Below, piece after piece: positions 1-8,716 of a DNA stretch of 64,000 bases (position 1 is its first letter; every line of letters begins with the position of its first letter). The notes under the pieces are model-generated. The model did not search any database and had not been told where the DNA came from. It saw only the letters and a list, made by a program, of their open reading frames with translations. The stretch covers positions 62,001 through 126,000 of the forward strand of contig NZ_JARNTX010000004.1 in assembly GCF_029433095.1 (NCBI RefSeq), written 5' to 3'. A program made the position numbers and the translations under genes. The stretch is from Hymenobacter sp. YC55. GTDB taxonomy: Bacteria; Bacteroidota; Bacteroidia; Cytophagales; Hymenobacteraceae.

Positions 1-69
1 TGGTTCAGCTTGGACTGCATTGTAGCTAAGAAATGTCCTAAAGCTGCAGTAAAAGTTTTCGCTAAATAA
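1..69 (+). CDS. C-terminal end of a protein that begins outside the window (partial)
   Basis: Frame 1 is open from the first base to a TAA at 67-69 and gives 22 residues ending in KVFAK. The other two forward frames stop within the first 30 bases. The piece is too short to identify. Its position just upstream of exopolysaccharide genes on the same strand suggests it belongs to the same locus, but this is inference. Confidence 0.4.
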   Translation, partial: WFSLDCIVAKKCPKAAVKVFAK

Positions 70-175
70 GTTTGATTGATGGTGTTGTTTAGCAATAGCG
101 ACAACCTTTTAAAATAAGTATCAGATAGTAATCATCATCTGTTGTCTATTAAGAGCTAGGTAACAACAAACGTTC

Positions 176-213
176 TAAACTCACTTTTGCCGTAAAAGGC
201 AAAAGTGAGTTTA
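176..213 (+). terminator. 16-bp perfect hairpin just upstream of the GT2 gene
   Basis: Positions 176-191 and 198-213 are perfect inverse complements around the loop GTAAAA. The hairpin ends only 14 bases before the GT2 start codon at 228. It could end transcription of the upstream gene or act as an attenuator of the GT2 gene. No separate promoter fits between hairpin and start codon. Confidence 0.55.
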
Positions 214-227
214 CAATCAATACGCTA

Positions 228-1238
228 ATGAAGATTTCAGTCTGCATTCCTACTTACAACCAGTCGCAATACTTAGCACTTGCCGTGCGTAGCGCGTTCA
301 ACCAAACAGTTGCACCAAGTGAAATCATCATATTAGATGATTGCAGCACTGACAACACTGCAGAAGTCTTAAAAGAGTTAGAAAAGGAAATACCGGTACT
401 GAAAAACTTTCGGCAGCCGAAAAACGTCGGTATTTCCAAAAACACCGATGAATGCTTGCGCAAAGCTACCGGTGAGTACATAGTTCGTCTTGATTCTGAT
501 GACATACTAGCCCCTACTTACATCGAAAAACTTTCCACTTTGTTGTCTCGTCATCCTGAAGCAGCCTACGCTCATGGTGCCATTCAGGAGATTGATGAGC
601 ACGGAAACTTTCTTCGGCAAAGATTGCTCATTCGTCCATCTGGATTCCAAAAAAGCGAAGATGCCTTGTTGGCCTCCAAGAAAGGTTATAGGGTAGCAGC
701 CAACATCATTATGTTTAGAAGAGCGGCTTTAGAGGCCGTCAACTACAACACCGGACGTCCTAACTCTGCCGAAGACTTTCACCTTTCTGCCGAATTGGCT
801 GCCGCCGGATTTGGTAATATCTACCTCGACGAAATTCTGGCTTTCTACCGCGTGTGGTCTGATGCGGGTAAGGTGCGTCAGCGGCGCAAAATGTTGGAAA
901 TAGATGGCGTGCGTAAGGTGTTCGAAGAGGTTTTGGAGCCCGCGTATAAAAAACGTGGCTGGAACATATCTCAACTATACAAGGAAAGAGCAAACTTTGC
1001 AGGGGTACTATCAGATTGCTTAGGCTCCGACGTTTATACAGCTCAAGAAAAATCAGAATTAGCGGAGGCTCTCAACCTCCTATCTTCTTCCAAAAGAGCA
1101 CAAATGTTTGCTTGGGCTCATATGAATGGATTTGGATCTATTTTGAGCAGTTATAGTGATTTTATGACGGCGCTAAAAGCGACATTCAAGAAATATCGGC
1201 GGGGTCTGAGACATAGTGATATTCCTAATCCAATTTAG
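228..1238 (+). CDS. Family 2 glycosyltransferase
   Basis: A 336-residue GT-A fold glycosyltransferase that should transfer a sugar from a nucleotide donor during exopolysaccharide assembly on the cytoplasmic side of the membrane. The N-terminus (MKISVCIPTYNQ) is the classic GT2 opening. The donor-binding DDCS lies at residues 37-40, the metal-binding DSDD at 89-92, and an ED pair at 182-183 is the likely catalytic base region. There is no membrane segment. The ATG at 228 is the natural start because the family motif begins at residue 3. It lies on the plus strand, opposite to the main polysaccharide operon, with a GINT1_N-like gene next in the same direction. The acceptor and sugar cannot be told from the sequence. 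Confidence 0.9.
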   Translation: MKISVCIPTYNQSQYLALAVRSAFNQTVAPSEIIILDDCSTDNTAEVLKELEKEIPVLKNFRQPKNVGISKNTDECLRKATGEYIVRLDSDDILAPTYIEKLSTLLSRHPEAAYAHGAIQEIDEHGNFLRQRLLIRPSGFQKSEDALLASKKGYRVAANIIMFRRAALEAVNYNTGRPNSAEDFHLSAELAAAGFGNIYLDEILAFYRVWSDAGKVRQRRKMLEIDGVRKVFEEVLEPAYKKRGWNISQLYKERANFAGVLSDCLGSDVYTAQEKSELAEALNLLSSSKRAQMFAWAHMNGFGSILSSYSDFMTALKATFKKYRRGLRHSDIPNPI

Positions 1239-1326
1239 AAAGTATTACCTCGCGCTTTAGAGTGGTTAGAGCGTTAATGCGGCCTAAGTTCGCGGCATAA
1301 GCTTGTAACCACCGATATAATTTTTA

Positions 1327-3066
1327 ATGACAAATAATGCTCGAATAATTCGAATCGGAGTACTTTATCAGGGGGGCTACCTCCGCTCTTGGGAAAGCCA
1401 AGCGCTCCGCGCTATCTCGCTACTGGCCAATACTTCGTTGGAAGTGTTGATTGAAGTAGACACAAGGAATGGTAAAGCAGTGCAGCCTGCACAAGCTGGA
1501 AGCCTACTATGGCAACGCTACCTGAAGTGGTTTTACAAGCCCTCGGCTCTTCTGCAAACCACTACCACCCGCGACTTTGCTCTTGACATACCAAAGCTTA
1601 CGTGTACTCCTCGGCAGCAAGGTGCTGGCGTTGAACTCGATGAGGCAATTGTTGCTGCTATAAGCGGTTATCAGCTCGACTTTATCTTAAGCTTTGCCGA
1701 CCAAACTGTTAACACGTTGGTTGCCAAGCTAACTAAATCAAATATTTGGTATTTTCAGTTTGGAGCACAACGCAACAAACCAAACTTACCGATTGGTTTT
1801 TGGGAGACGTGTACCCACAAGATCGTCACACCCGCAATGCTTTGTCAATTAGCAAGTTCGGGAGCAACCACGGTGTTGAAGCAGGGGTACTTTCGGACGT
1901 TGCTGCATAGCCTGTCACTTAGTGCAACTACCATTTACACGGAATGCGCCAATTGGCCTACTGACATCTGCCGCCAACTGCTTGCTGGCGGTGAGTTGCC
2001 CAGCTTGGCGCTTCAGCCGCTGCCTGCCGCTAGTGAAGTTCAATTACCATCCAACGCGGCTACATTACGCTTTTTGGGGGGCTTAGTGAGGCAGAAGATT
2101 CAGCAGCTATACAACATTTACCTGCAGGCCGATCAATGGAACATGGGGGTAGTGAATAGGCCTATTCAAGACTTCTTACGCCCAGAAACCCTACGTGGGG
2201 TAAGGGTAGATGCGCCTGAGCTTCCTAGCCGCAACGTGTTCTATGCGGACTGTTTCGCACGGCAGGAGGAGTCCGGAACGGTGGTGTACTTTGAAGCATA
2301 CGACTACCGGGTGCGACGCGGCAATATTTCGCGCCTCAGCTACCCATGGCAGCAAGGCAGCACACCCGAGCTGGTCTTAGACTTCCCATTTCACTTATCG
2401 TATCCATTTCTTTTCGGGCCCTATTGTATTCCCGAAGGGTGGGTTAGCAACAGCATCCGCATGTATGACCTGCGGAAGCCAGTCACGGATCCTGCTGCGG
2501 GCCAGCTATTGCTGGAGGCACCTGCCGTTGATTCTACCTTGCTGGAGTATGATGGGCGTTATTGGCTCTTCTATACCCGCATGGACCGTGACCCCATGCT
2601 CAATCTGTACATCTCGTACGCTGTCAGCTTAGAAGGGCCCTGGCACGAGCATCCACAAAATCCAGTTAAGACGGATATTCGAAGTGCGCGTCCTGCCGGG
2701 CCATTTTTCGAGGAAGCCGGCAAACTCTACCGTCCTGCCCAGGACTGTGCCAAGGACTATGGATACGGCATCACCATCAATGAGGTGCTCACGCTCACGA
2801 CAACCGAATACGCCGAACGAGAAGCAGCCGCACTAACCTCTCCGCATCCCGATTATCCAGATGGCTTGCACACTATTACCGCAGTTGATGCAACCCACAC
2901 CATAATCGATTTTAAGCGCCGCCGCTTTATTCCTTTCGCCTCGCTATTAGCTATCTGGATATGGGTATCAGGCTTTATCCAGTTCAAAAAGAAACCGCGT
3001 AAAACGGAAGTTGCTGCGCCGAGCCCAGCAGTACCAGAAGCAAAAACTGCCAACTCGGTTCATTGA
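1327..3066 (+). CDS. Formyltransferase-like / GINT1_N beta-propeller-type protein
   Basis: A 579-residue protein. The N-terminal 230 residues look like the Rossmann part of formyltransferase-like proteins (start IRIGVLYQGGYLRSW). Residues about 250-520 match the beta-propeller-like domain named after plant glucosamine inositolphosphorylceramide transferase 1 (GINT1_N), with the signature HLSYPFLFGPYCIPE followed by DSTLLEYDGRYWLFYT and a YGYGI motif. Residues about 535-553 form one hydrophobic segment followed by KKKPRK, consistent with a C-terminal anchor. Bacterial members usually lie in polysaccharide clusters, as here, next to a GT2. The enzymatic role is not established; transfer or modification of a sugar on a lipid or glycan is inference. 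Confidence 0.7.
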   Translation: MTNNARIIRIGVLYQGGYLRSWESQALRAISLLANTSLEVLIEVDTRNGKAVQPAQAGSLLWQRYLKWFYKPSALLQTTTTRDFALDIPKLTCTPRQQGAGVELDEAIVAAISGYQLDFILSFADQTVNTLVAKLTKSNIWYFQFGAQRNKPNLPIGFWETCTHKIVTPAMLCQLASSGATTVLKQGYFRTLLHSLSLSATTIYTECANWPTDICRQLLAGGELPSLALQPLPAASEVQLPSNAATLRFLGGLVRQKIQQLYNIYLQADQWNMGVVNRPIQDFLRPETLRGVRVDAPELPSRNVFYADCFARQEESGTVVYFEAYDYRVRRGNISRLSYPWQQGSTPELVLDFPFHLSYPFLFGPYCIPEGWVSNSIRMYDLRKPVTDPAAGQLLLEAPAVDSTLLEYDGRYWLFYTRMDRDPMLNLYISYAVSLEGPWHEHPQNPVKTDIRSARPAGPFFEEAGKLYRPAQDCAKDYGYGITINEVLTLTTTEYAEREAAALTSPHPDYPDGLHTITAVDATHTIIDFKRRRFIPFASLLAIWIWVSGFIQFKKKPRKTEVAAPSPAVPEAKTANSVH

Positions 3067-3090
3067 GGCCACAATAGCTTCAACGCTCAC

Positions 3091-3843
3091 CTAAGCTACT
3101 TTTCTGCCCGTAATGATATAGTGCTTGCAGAAGAGGTGCTTGAAAGGATACATCTGTTGTTTTAGGCTCTCAGGCAAGTTTGTCTTTAAGCGCGACAGGT
3201 AAAGCTGTTGTATGGGATACACCAATAGAGCAGCTGGCAAATACACTAAGTCTTTGGAATAAGAAGAGGTGTATTCGATTTTCTCGATTTCTATCCCGTG
3301 CTTGCGCAAAAGCCGGCAAAGCTCTTGAACAGGTACATTCTCGGTTAATTCCTCGGTGTCATCATAGATCGGCCGGAACATCCGATATCTCCCAAAAAGG
3401 AGATAGGCTATCCGGTCAATTATGGTAGCTGAATTATCATTCGTGACGATAAAGGTTCCACCGGGTTTTAAACGAGAAGCACAGTTCCTGATAAATGATA
3501 ACGTATTACTAAACATCATTACGCCGCTAATAGAAGTAATGAGGTCGAATTGCTGTTGATCAGGCAATGTGAAATCCTTTGTCAAATCCATTTCAACGAA
3601 GGATACATCTTGGCTCTTATTTGAGGGAGGGAATAGGTCCGCGCCCCATAGTTTTGCGGCCGGAAATAGCTTCCGCAAATACGTTAAGAACTCTAAGTTG
3701 CCACACGGCAAATCCAAGGCCTGAATAGTAGCACCTTTAGGAAATCTATTGGCAAGATTAGCCAGGATAGTATAGTTAACGTCCTTCTGCGTTTGACCTC
3801 GCTCTACAACAAAGTCAGCAGGAAGAGTGGCTTTAGAAGACAT
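3091..3843 (-). CDS. Class I SAM-dependent methyltransferase
   Basis: A 250-residue soluble methyltransferase. Motif I is LDLPCGNLEFL near residues 43-53, the acidic end of beta-2 is in LWGADLFPP, and motif IV is close to FDLITSISGVMMF. A late motif (LKPGGTFIVTNDN) is typical of small-molecule methyltransferases. It follows the WcaI-like gene on the same strand, 128 bases downstream and after a hairpin, so it is probably transcribed separately. It ends 25 bases from the convergent gene at 3066. Methylation of a polysaccharide sugar or lipid is a guess from context; the substrate is not visible. Confidence 0.85.
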   Translation of the reverse strand: MSSKATLPADFVVERGQTQKDVNYTILANLANRFPKGATIQALDLPCGNLEFLTYLRKLFPAAKLWGADLFPPSNKSQDVSFVEMDLTKDFTLPDQQQFDLITSISGVMMFSNTLSFIRNCASRLKPGGTFIVTNDNSATIIDRIAYLLFGRYRMFRPIYDDTEELTENVPVQELCRLLRKHGIEIEKIEYTSSYSKDLVYLPAALLVYPIQQLYLSRLKTNLPESLKQQMYPFKHLFCKHYIITGRKVA

Positions 3844-3944
3844 GATCTAAAATTATGCGTAATCAGTAGACTGCTAGATACTAAAATAATGGTACTAATA
3901 TAAGCGTATATAACAGGAGAAAACCTCGCAATTATAAGGCGGCT

Positions 3945-3971
3945 TACTCAATGTATTGCGAGCATTGAGTA
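3945..3971 (-). terminator. Hairpin at the end of the exopolysaccharide operon
   Basis: A 9-bp perfect stem (3945-3953 with 3963-3971, loop TATTGCGAG) begins directly after the stop codon of the WcaI-like gene. No T-run follows. It marks a likely transcript end between that gene and the methyltransferase. Confidence 0.5.
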
Positions 3972-5249
3972 TTAAGAATTTATGACGGTGCTCTCAAACG
4001 TCCTCATAATCTTTTCTATTGAAAGGTAATTTTCGGCGTAGGTGCGGGCATTCTTGGTAAGGCGCTGATTATCTTCATCAATAGCTTTGCGCAAACCTTC
4101 ATTTAAAGCTTGTTGGTTTTCAGCCTCTACCAGCAAGCCCATGTTATATTTGCTTAAAAGCGAATACAAGCCTGAGCCTTCATTTGCCGTAACAACAGCT
4201 AGGCCACCTACCGCCAATATGGTAGTCAGTTTAGATGGCATCACTAAATCACCGGCTGTGCCTTTTTGAATAACCAAATGAATATCAGCCATATTCAAAA
4301 ACTGGTTAAACTTTTCGAACGGCTGCAAAGGCAAGAACACTACATTCTTTAACTGCAAGCCAGCAGCCATATTCTGTAATTTCTCTTTGTAAGGTCCTGA
4401 ACCACAAATGACGAATTTTACAGATGCTCTGTTTTCGAAGCTTTTGGCAGCGTGCAAAATATATTCCAAGCCTTGCTTTTCACCGATTGCCCCCGAATAC
4501 AAAACGATAGTATCGTTGGGATTAAAGCCGAATTGCTCTTTCAGCCCAGTCTTATTATCGATTGGAAAAAAGAGTGAATTGTCAGTCCAGTTCGGAAATA
4601 ATAACACCTCTTTCTGCGCTTTGGCTTCTATCTTCTTAATCATGTCTTCCGATATACTACTGATATAATCGGCCTGATTGAAGATATATTTTTCTACTTT
4701 AAACAGCGTGTCAATCACGCCTTTCGAGCGTATCATATTCAAATCTCTAGCAGCTTCGATCTGCAAATCTTGGATATGGTAAGCGAATTTAGCTTTCGAT
4801 ATTTTTTTGCAAACTATTCCCAACAAGCCAAATTGGAAAGAGGGAGCAACCGTAATAACCGTATCGAATTTCTTAGTTATAAGTAACTGTATGAGTTTCA
4901 GCGAAGCAGTCAAAGAAAAAGACATGTCCAACAACATTCGCTTCAATCCTGAAGGAACGGAAGGTACATACATGGGGCACCTATGAACGTGCATTGTGCC
5001 CCCTGAAGGAAGAGTTACGGTTTCCGTTTTGAAGCTGTACCGGTTGTTGTAATAAGCCGCATCTACCTTCCACTGCGGGTAATACGGGTAAGCGGTTATT
5101 ACATCGCACTGGTAATTGTTTTTGGCTAACCATGCCATCATTTCCCCGCTGTATTTACCAATACCAGTAGGCTCGGGAGAAAAGTTATATCCAATAAGTA
5201 ATATTCTTTTCTTCATGCTACGAGGAGGGTGGCTCTGGGCTAAACTCAT
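3972..5249 (-). CDS. wcaI: WcaI-like family 4 glycosyltransferase
   Basis: A GT-B fold, family 4 glycosyltransferase resembling WcaI of colanic acid synthesis. The core opens with KKRILLIGYNFSPEPTGIGKY, the glycine-rich acceptor side of this family. AYHIQDLQIEAA and the donor-side segments FVICGSGPYKEKL and VMPSKLTTILAVGG are also typical. I place the start at the ATG at 5249 (425 residues), 16 bases after the WcaF-like stop. The longer frame to 5330 would overlap that gene by 65 bases, and a second ATG at 5216 gives MKKRILL and is equally plausible. It is the last gene of the minus-strand run and is followed by a hairpin. Sugar and acceptor are unknown. Confidence 0.85.
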   Translation of the reverse strand: MSLAQSHPPRSMKKRILLIGYNFSPEPTGIGKYSGEMMAWLAKNNYQCDVITAYPYYPQWKVDAAYYNNRYSFKTETVTLPSGGTMHVHRCPMYVPSVPSGLKRMLLDMSFSLTASLKLIQLLITKKFDTVITVAPSFQFGLLGIVCKKISKAKFAYHIQDLQIEAARDLNMIRSKGVIDTLFKVEKYIFNQADYISSISEDMIKKIEAKAQKEVLLFPNWTDNSLFFPIDNKTGLKEQFGFNPNDTIVLYSGAIGEKQGLEYILHAAKSFENRASVKFVICGSGPYKEKLQNMAAGLQLKNVVFLPLQPFEKFNQFLNMADIHLVIQKGTAGDLVMPSKLTTILAVGGLAVVTANEGSGLYSLLSKYNMGLLVEAENQQALNEGLRKAIDEDNQRLTKNARTYAENYLSIEKIMRTFESTVINS

Positions 5250-5265
5250 ACTTTTTCCGCTGCGC

Positions 5266-5817
5266 CTACTTAAGAATTTCGCGCTTACGCATATAGGTTG
5301 CGGGATTGCCGGCATAAATACCCCACGCATCCAGATTTTTAGTAGCTACCGAGTGAACCGTAAGAATCGAGTGAGACTCGCACCGTACACCAGGACATAC
5401 CACTGACTGAGCACCTATCCACACCCCGTCTTCCAAGGTTATCTTTCCTAATTTATAAGGAAAGCTACTGACTTTGTAGTCATGGTTGCCGGTGAGCAGC
5501 ATAGCGCCTTGCGAGAGAGTAACGTTGTTGCCTATTGCAACATCTTCCAGGTTATCAATCCAGACGGATTCCCCGATCCAGCAATTCTTGCCGATTGTGA
5601 GGCGCCAAGGATTCTTAATCCGCACTTTGTTCTTGATTACCAGTCCTTCGCCTACCCGCGCCCCAAACAATATCAACAAGGAGCGTTTGAGTTTGTAAGG
5701 CCATGGGAAGAAACTGTCCATGATCAAGTAATTGAAGAAAAACCAAATCAATACCTTGAGCTTGGGTCCGGCTACGTACCCCTCCGTATCGAATTTAGAC
5801 AAATCAGTCTGCAACAT
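5266..5817 (-). CDS. wcaF: WcaF-like left-handed beta-helix acetyltransferase
   Basis: A 183-residue acyltransferase of the hexapeptide-repeat family that should put an acetyl group on a sugar of the exopolysaccharide from acetyl-CoA. The N-terminal part (DSFFPWPYKLKRSLLILFGA) is characteristic of the WcaF subgroup. Imperfect hexapeptides run from about residue 55 (IGKNCWIGESVWI, AIGNNVTLSQGA) to 160 (VWIGAQSVVCPGV), and the histidine in GNHDYK is the likely catalytic residue. It lies 9 bases from the VanZ-like gene and 16 bases from the WcaI-like gene; this wcaF-wcaI pairing is common in exopolysaccharide loci. Confidence 0.88.
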   Translation of the reverse strand: MLQTDLSKFDTEGYVAGPKLKVLIWFFFNYLIMDSFFPWPYKLKRSLLILFGARVGEGLVIKNKVRIKNPWRLTIGKNCWIGESVWIDNLEDVAIGNNVTLSQGAMLLTGNHDYKVSSFPYKLGKITLEDGVWIGAQSVVCPGVRCESHSILTVHSVATKNLDAWGIYAGNPATYMRKREILK

Positions 5818-5826
5818 ACAACAACT

Positions 5827-6306
5827 TTATCTTGGCTGATTCTTAAGGACGGCCCAAAGTATTTTGTATAAATAGATCCCTATAACTACACCGGTTACAT
5901 TTAAAATAATATCATCAATATCAGGTACCCCTATTCTTAAGACGAACTGAATCAATTCAATAGAAAAGCTTAGGAGAAATCCAATGAGTATTATTTTGCG
6001 TTTGGTATAAACTCCAAAAACGTTGACTAAGAAAAAAGCAAGCGGAATAAAAATGATTATGTTTCCGAGCAAGTTCGCAACGTTATTCTCTAAGCCAATC
6101 AGATCAGACCGCCGAAACGACTGAATCGTGTGTTTAATAGGAACCAAGTTTACAAGATTATCTCGCCAGACAAGTGATTGTCTTCTTCGAGCAAAAAACA
6201 CGATATAAGTCAATAACCCGGCGTAAGAAAAAAATAAGAAAGTTCTTATATGCTTCATTAAATAATAGAACTGTGCGGTTTTGAGCGGGAAATGACGTAG
6301 CGGCAT
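5827..6306 (-). CDS. VanZ-like membrane protein
   Basis: A 159-residue membrane protein with about four hydrophobic segments and the VanZ-family signature NLLGNIIIFIPLAFFL followed by FSIELIQFVLRIGVPDIDDIILNVTG (quoted here as two neighbouring parts of the same region). VanZ-like proteins are frequent in Bacteroidota polysaccharide operons; their biochemical role there is not known. An inner ATG at 6258 (MKHIRTFLFF) is a possible start, because the first 16 residues are polar and not family-like. It is tightly spaced with both neighbours, so it belongs to the operon. Confidence 0.8.
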   Translation of the reverse strand: MPLRHFPLKTAQFYYLMKHIRTFLFFSYAGLLTYIVFFARRRQSLVWRDNLVNLVPIKHTIQSFRRSDLIGLENNVANLLGNIIIFIPLAFFLVNVFGVYTKRKIILIGFLLSFSIELIQFVLRIGVPDIDDIILNVTGVVIGIYLYKILWAVLKNQPR

Positions 6307-6322
6307 TTTTTTCTATGCTTAC

Positions 6323-7468
6323 TTATTGAGGAATTAATGTTTTATAGTAGTCTGTATATTGCTTGGTTAAGTAATTCTTGTTGAAGTCGTGGGAAATAAT
6401 TTCTGGCGCATTTTCTTGAATGAACTTGCGCTTTTCCGTTTCCCGATAGACAACTTCAAGATCCGCAGTAACTTGGTCGATGTCGTGGATATTGGTTATC
6501 CACCCCAAATCCTTGTCGGCTACATAACTAGATAAGCCCACATTCTTGCCTAAAAACACGGGAGTGCCCACCGACAAGGATTCGATTACAACAACTGCAA
6601 AATTCTCGTTGTGTGAGGTAAGAGCAAATAGATCTATTTCAGAATAAAACTTCATTTTCTGAACGTTGTCTTTCCACCCAACCCATTCTATCTTATCTGC
6701 ATTACCGCATTCTACGGCTAGGTTCTTTAGCTTATTAACATAGTCATCCTCGCCAGTACCAGCTACCTTGAGCTTATAGTTAAAAGAGACTTTCGACAAA
6801 GCTTTAATTAGGATATCCAAGCCCTTCTTCGGGTCTATTCTTGAGATGAACCCTACTGTGAAGACACTATTCGCATCTCTTTTTGTTGGGGGCTTTACAT
6901 TATCAAGTTCCACCAGATTAGAGATAATTGCTCCATCCCATTTCTTCTTTAAGATGAGCTGGCTTTCTTCCCACTCCATGGGTGTTGACACGTGGAGGTA
7001 GGTATTATTAAGCAATGATTTGCCTACAACGGTTTGTAGGATCTGCTTCTTAACTTTATTGTTTGTAGTTAATATATAATCACAGAACATGCCGTGGGGT
7101 GACAGAATTGGCTTCACGCCGCGCATACGGCAAACTGCTGCCGCTGCTACAATTGCAGGGCTCCACCACGAATGCAGATGGACTACATCAAAATCTTTCA
7201 CTGTCTGAAAGATCTTGTTCCAAAACCCGGGCGACAAATGCGAATTACCTTTCGTGTATCTTTTAAAATAATACACTTTAACGCCGTCGACTAATACTTC
7301 CTCACCGGTTTTGACATCCAATTCCTCTTTGCCATTTGCGGTAGTTGTGTACACTGTTACGTCGTGGCCATTGCGGACCAATGACTCAGCTAGTAAATAC
7401 ACAACGGCCATTAGGCCTCCATATATGTAAGCAGGTTTGTAAACAGGAATTATGAAAAGTATTTTCAT
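6323..7468 (-). CDS. Family 4 glycosyltransferase
   Basis: A 381-residue GT-B glycosyltransferase. The N-terminus (MKILFIIPVYKPAYIYGG) has the glycine loop of GT4 enzymes. DVVHLHSWWSPAIVAA and LSPHGMF belong to the acceptor domain. The donor domain holds VGFISRIDPKKGLDILI and the E-x7-E motif region ENFAVVVIESLSVGTPVF. It is one of two adjacent GT4 enzymes, with only 2 bases separating it from the upstream gene, so the pair is translationally close. Its base composition is more AT-rich than its upstream neighbour. The sugar specificity is unknown. Confidence 0.9.
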   Translation of the reverse strand: MKILFIIPVYKPAYIYGGLMAVVYLLAESLVRNGHDVTVYTTTANGKEELDVKTGEEVLVDGVKVYYFKRYTKGNSHLSPGFWNKIFQTVKDFDVVHLHSWWSPAIVAAAAVCRMRGVKPILSPHGMFCDYILTTNNKVKKQILQTVVGKSLLNNTYLHVSTPMEWEESQLILKKKWDGAIISNLVELDNVKPPTKRDANSVFTVGFISRIDPKKGLDILIKALSKVSFNYKLKVAGTGEDDYVNKLKNLAVECGNADKIEWVGWKDNVQKMKFYSEIDLFALTSHNENFAVVVIESLSVGTPVFLGKNVGLSSYVADKDLGWITNIHDIDQVTADLEVVYRETEKRKFIQENAPEIISHDFNKNYLTKQYTDYYKTLIPQ

Positions 7469-7470
7469 GT

Positions 7471-8661
7471 CTAACGGGCCGAACTACTTATTTCGGCTGT
7501 TTCTTTTGTGCAGGTTAAATAAATCTTCTCGATTTGATCCAATAGGGTTTTAGGCTCAAATCTTTTGGCATTTAGAATGCCTGCTTCTACCGCACGGCTT
7601 CGGTCAATGGGAGAGAGGGAGAGGATCTGTTGGAGTACTTGAGCAGCTTCGTCGGCCCAAGTAGTAACTTGCTCTTCAACAGCAGGACGGCGAGGAGCCA
7701 GGAAACCTGCATCTCCTGCCACTTCTGTCATTGGCGCCTCGTTGGTTGTGAGAACTAAGCATCCGGAGGCCATTGCCTCCGCAATAGGCCAGCCAAAACC
7801 TTCGGCGAGGGATGGGAAAAGGAACACAGAAGCCCCGGCATACGCCAACTGTACAAATTCGTCCGAGATATTCGTGAGAAAGTGAATATCCTTTTGATAG
7901 CCAGATTGCTCACGCAGCTGCTCTAGAGCTAGCGTTGGAGCCTCACCAATCAAGAGCAGCGGGAGGGTGCCGCCCGTGTTCTTGCGCCAGGCAGTATAAA
8001 TCTCGATAACCCCAGCTCGGTTCTTATACCACTGATTTCCGCCAATGTGAAGGAGGTAGCCAGCGTTTAAGTCTATACCCGTTTGCTTGGTTAAGGAAGC
8101 CCGTGCCTGCTCTATATCTACGGGGCCGAACTTCTGGTTTAGCGCGTTGTAGACTGTCTCTGAAGAGCGGGGAGGGGTGGGCAGAAAGTGGGCAAGATCC
8201 TGCTGCGTCTTGCGAGAAACAGAAATGAAATTCTTGGCTTGTGAATAGCCTTGCCGGATGTACTTCTGGTACTGCTGCCCCGACCAGCCCGTGGGGTTCT
8301 CGGGTATGGCCCCTAAAGCAGACCATTGCGCTAGAAAGTCGTGGCAGTGCACCACGTGCGGCCGATCTGCTACCAAGGGCACCCAAGGGCCTAAGGCATG
8401 ATCTGTAAACACGAAGAGAGTATCGGGCGAGTAAGTAGATAAACCCTTGCGGACGGCACTAGGAAATGTGATGTACTGATCTATGTAGTGCAGCCATTTC
8501 CTTAATGCTTTTGGAGCAGGAAGCCGAGATACTTTTGCTTGAGGCGAAAGTATCTCGACGTTATGCCCACGTTCTTTCATTCCTTCTGCCAGCATTCTTG
8601 CGAAGCGGGGCATGCTCTGATGACCGAGGAAGTCGGGATGTGCAAAGAAAACTATGTTCAC
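7471..8661 (-). CDS. Family 4 glycosyltransferase
   Basis: A 396-residue GT-B glycosyltransferase. It starts MNIVFFAHPDFLGHQSMPRFA. It has VVHCHDFLAQWSALG in the first domain and LLHIGGNQWYKNRAGVIEIY at the linker. The donor-site E-x7-E motif is EGFGWPIAEAMASGCLVL, and LTTNEAPMTEVAGDAG follows it, a pattern typical of GT4 mannosyltransferase-like enzymes. It acts in the cytoplasm on a lipid-linked repeat unit by family analogy. It is more GC-rich than the genes at 4-7.4 kb. Confidence 0.9.
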   Translation of the reverse strand: MNIVFFAHPDFLGHQSMPRFARMLAEGMKERGHNVEILSPQAKVSRLPAPKALRKWLHYIDQYITFPSAVRKGLSTYSPDTLFVFTDHALGPWVPLVADRPHVVHCHDFLAQWSALGAIPENPTGWSGQQYQKYIRQGYSQAKNFISVSRKTQQDLAHFLPTPPRSSETVYNALNQKFGPVDIEQARASLTKQTGIDLNAGYLLHIGGNQWYKNRAGVIEIYTAWRKNTGGTLPLLLIGEAPTLALEQLREQSGYQKDIHFLTNISDEFVQLAYAGASVFLFPSLAEGFGWPIAEAMASGCLVLTTNEAPMTEVAGDAGFLAPRRPAVEEQVTTWADEAAQVLQQILSLSPIDRSRAVEAGILNAKRFEPKTLLDQIEKIYLTCTKETAEISSSAR

Positions 8662-8716
8662 GTCGCTGATTTTAGTGTAATACTAGTGCCACACAGCGTG
8701 GCCAGACAAGTCTCAA

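Noticed and set aside
3091-3843. Methyltransferase as part of a restriction-modification system
   Set aside because: The motifs fit small-molecule or glycan methyltransferases, with no DNA-methyltransferase DPPY-type motif and no nuclease nearby.
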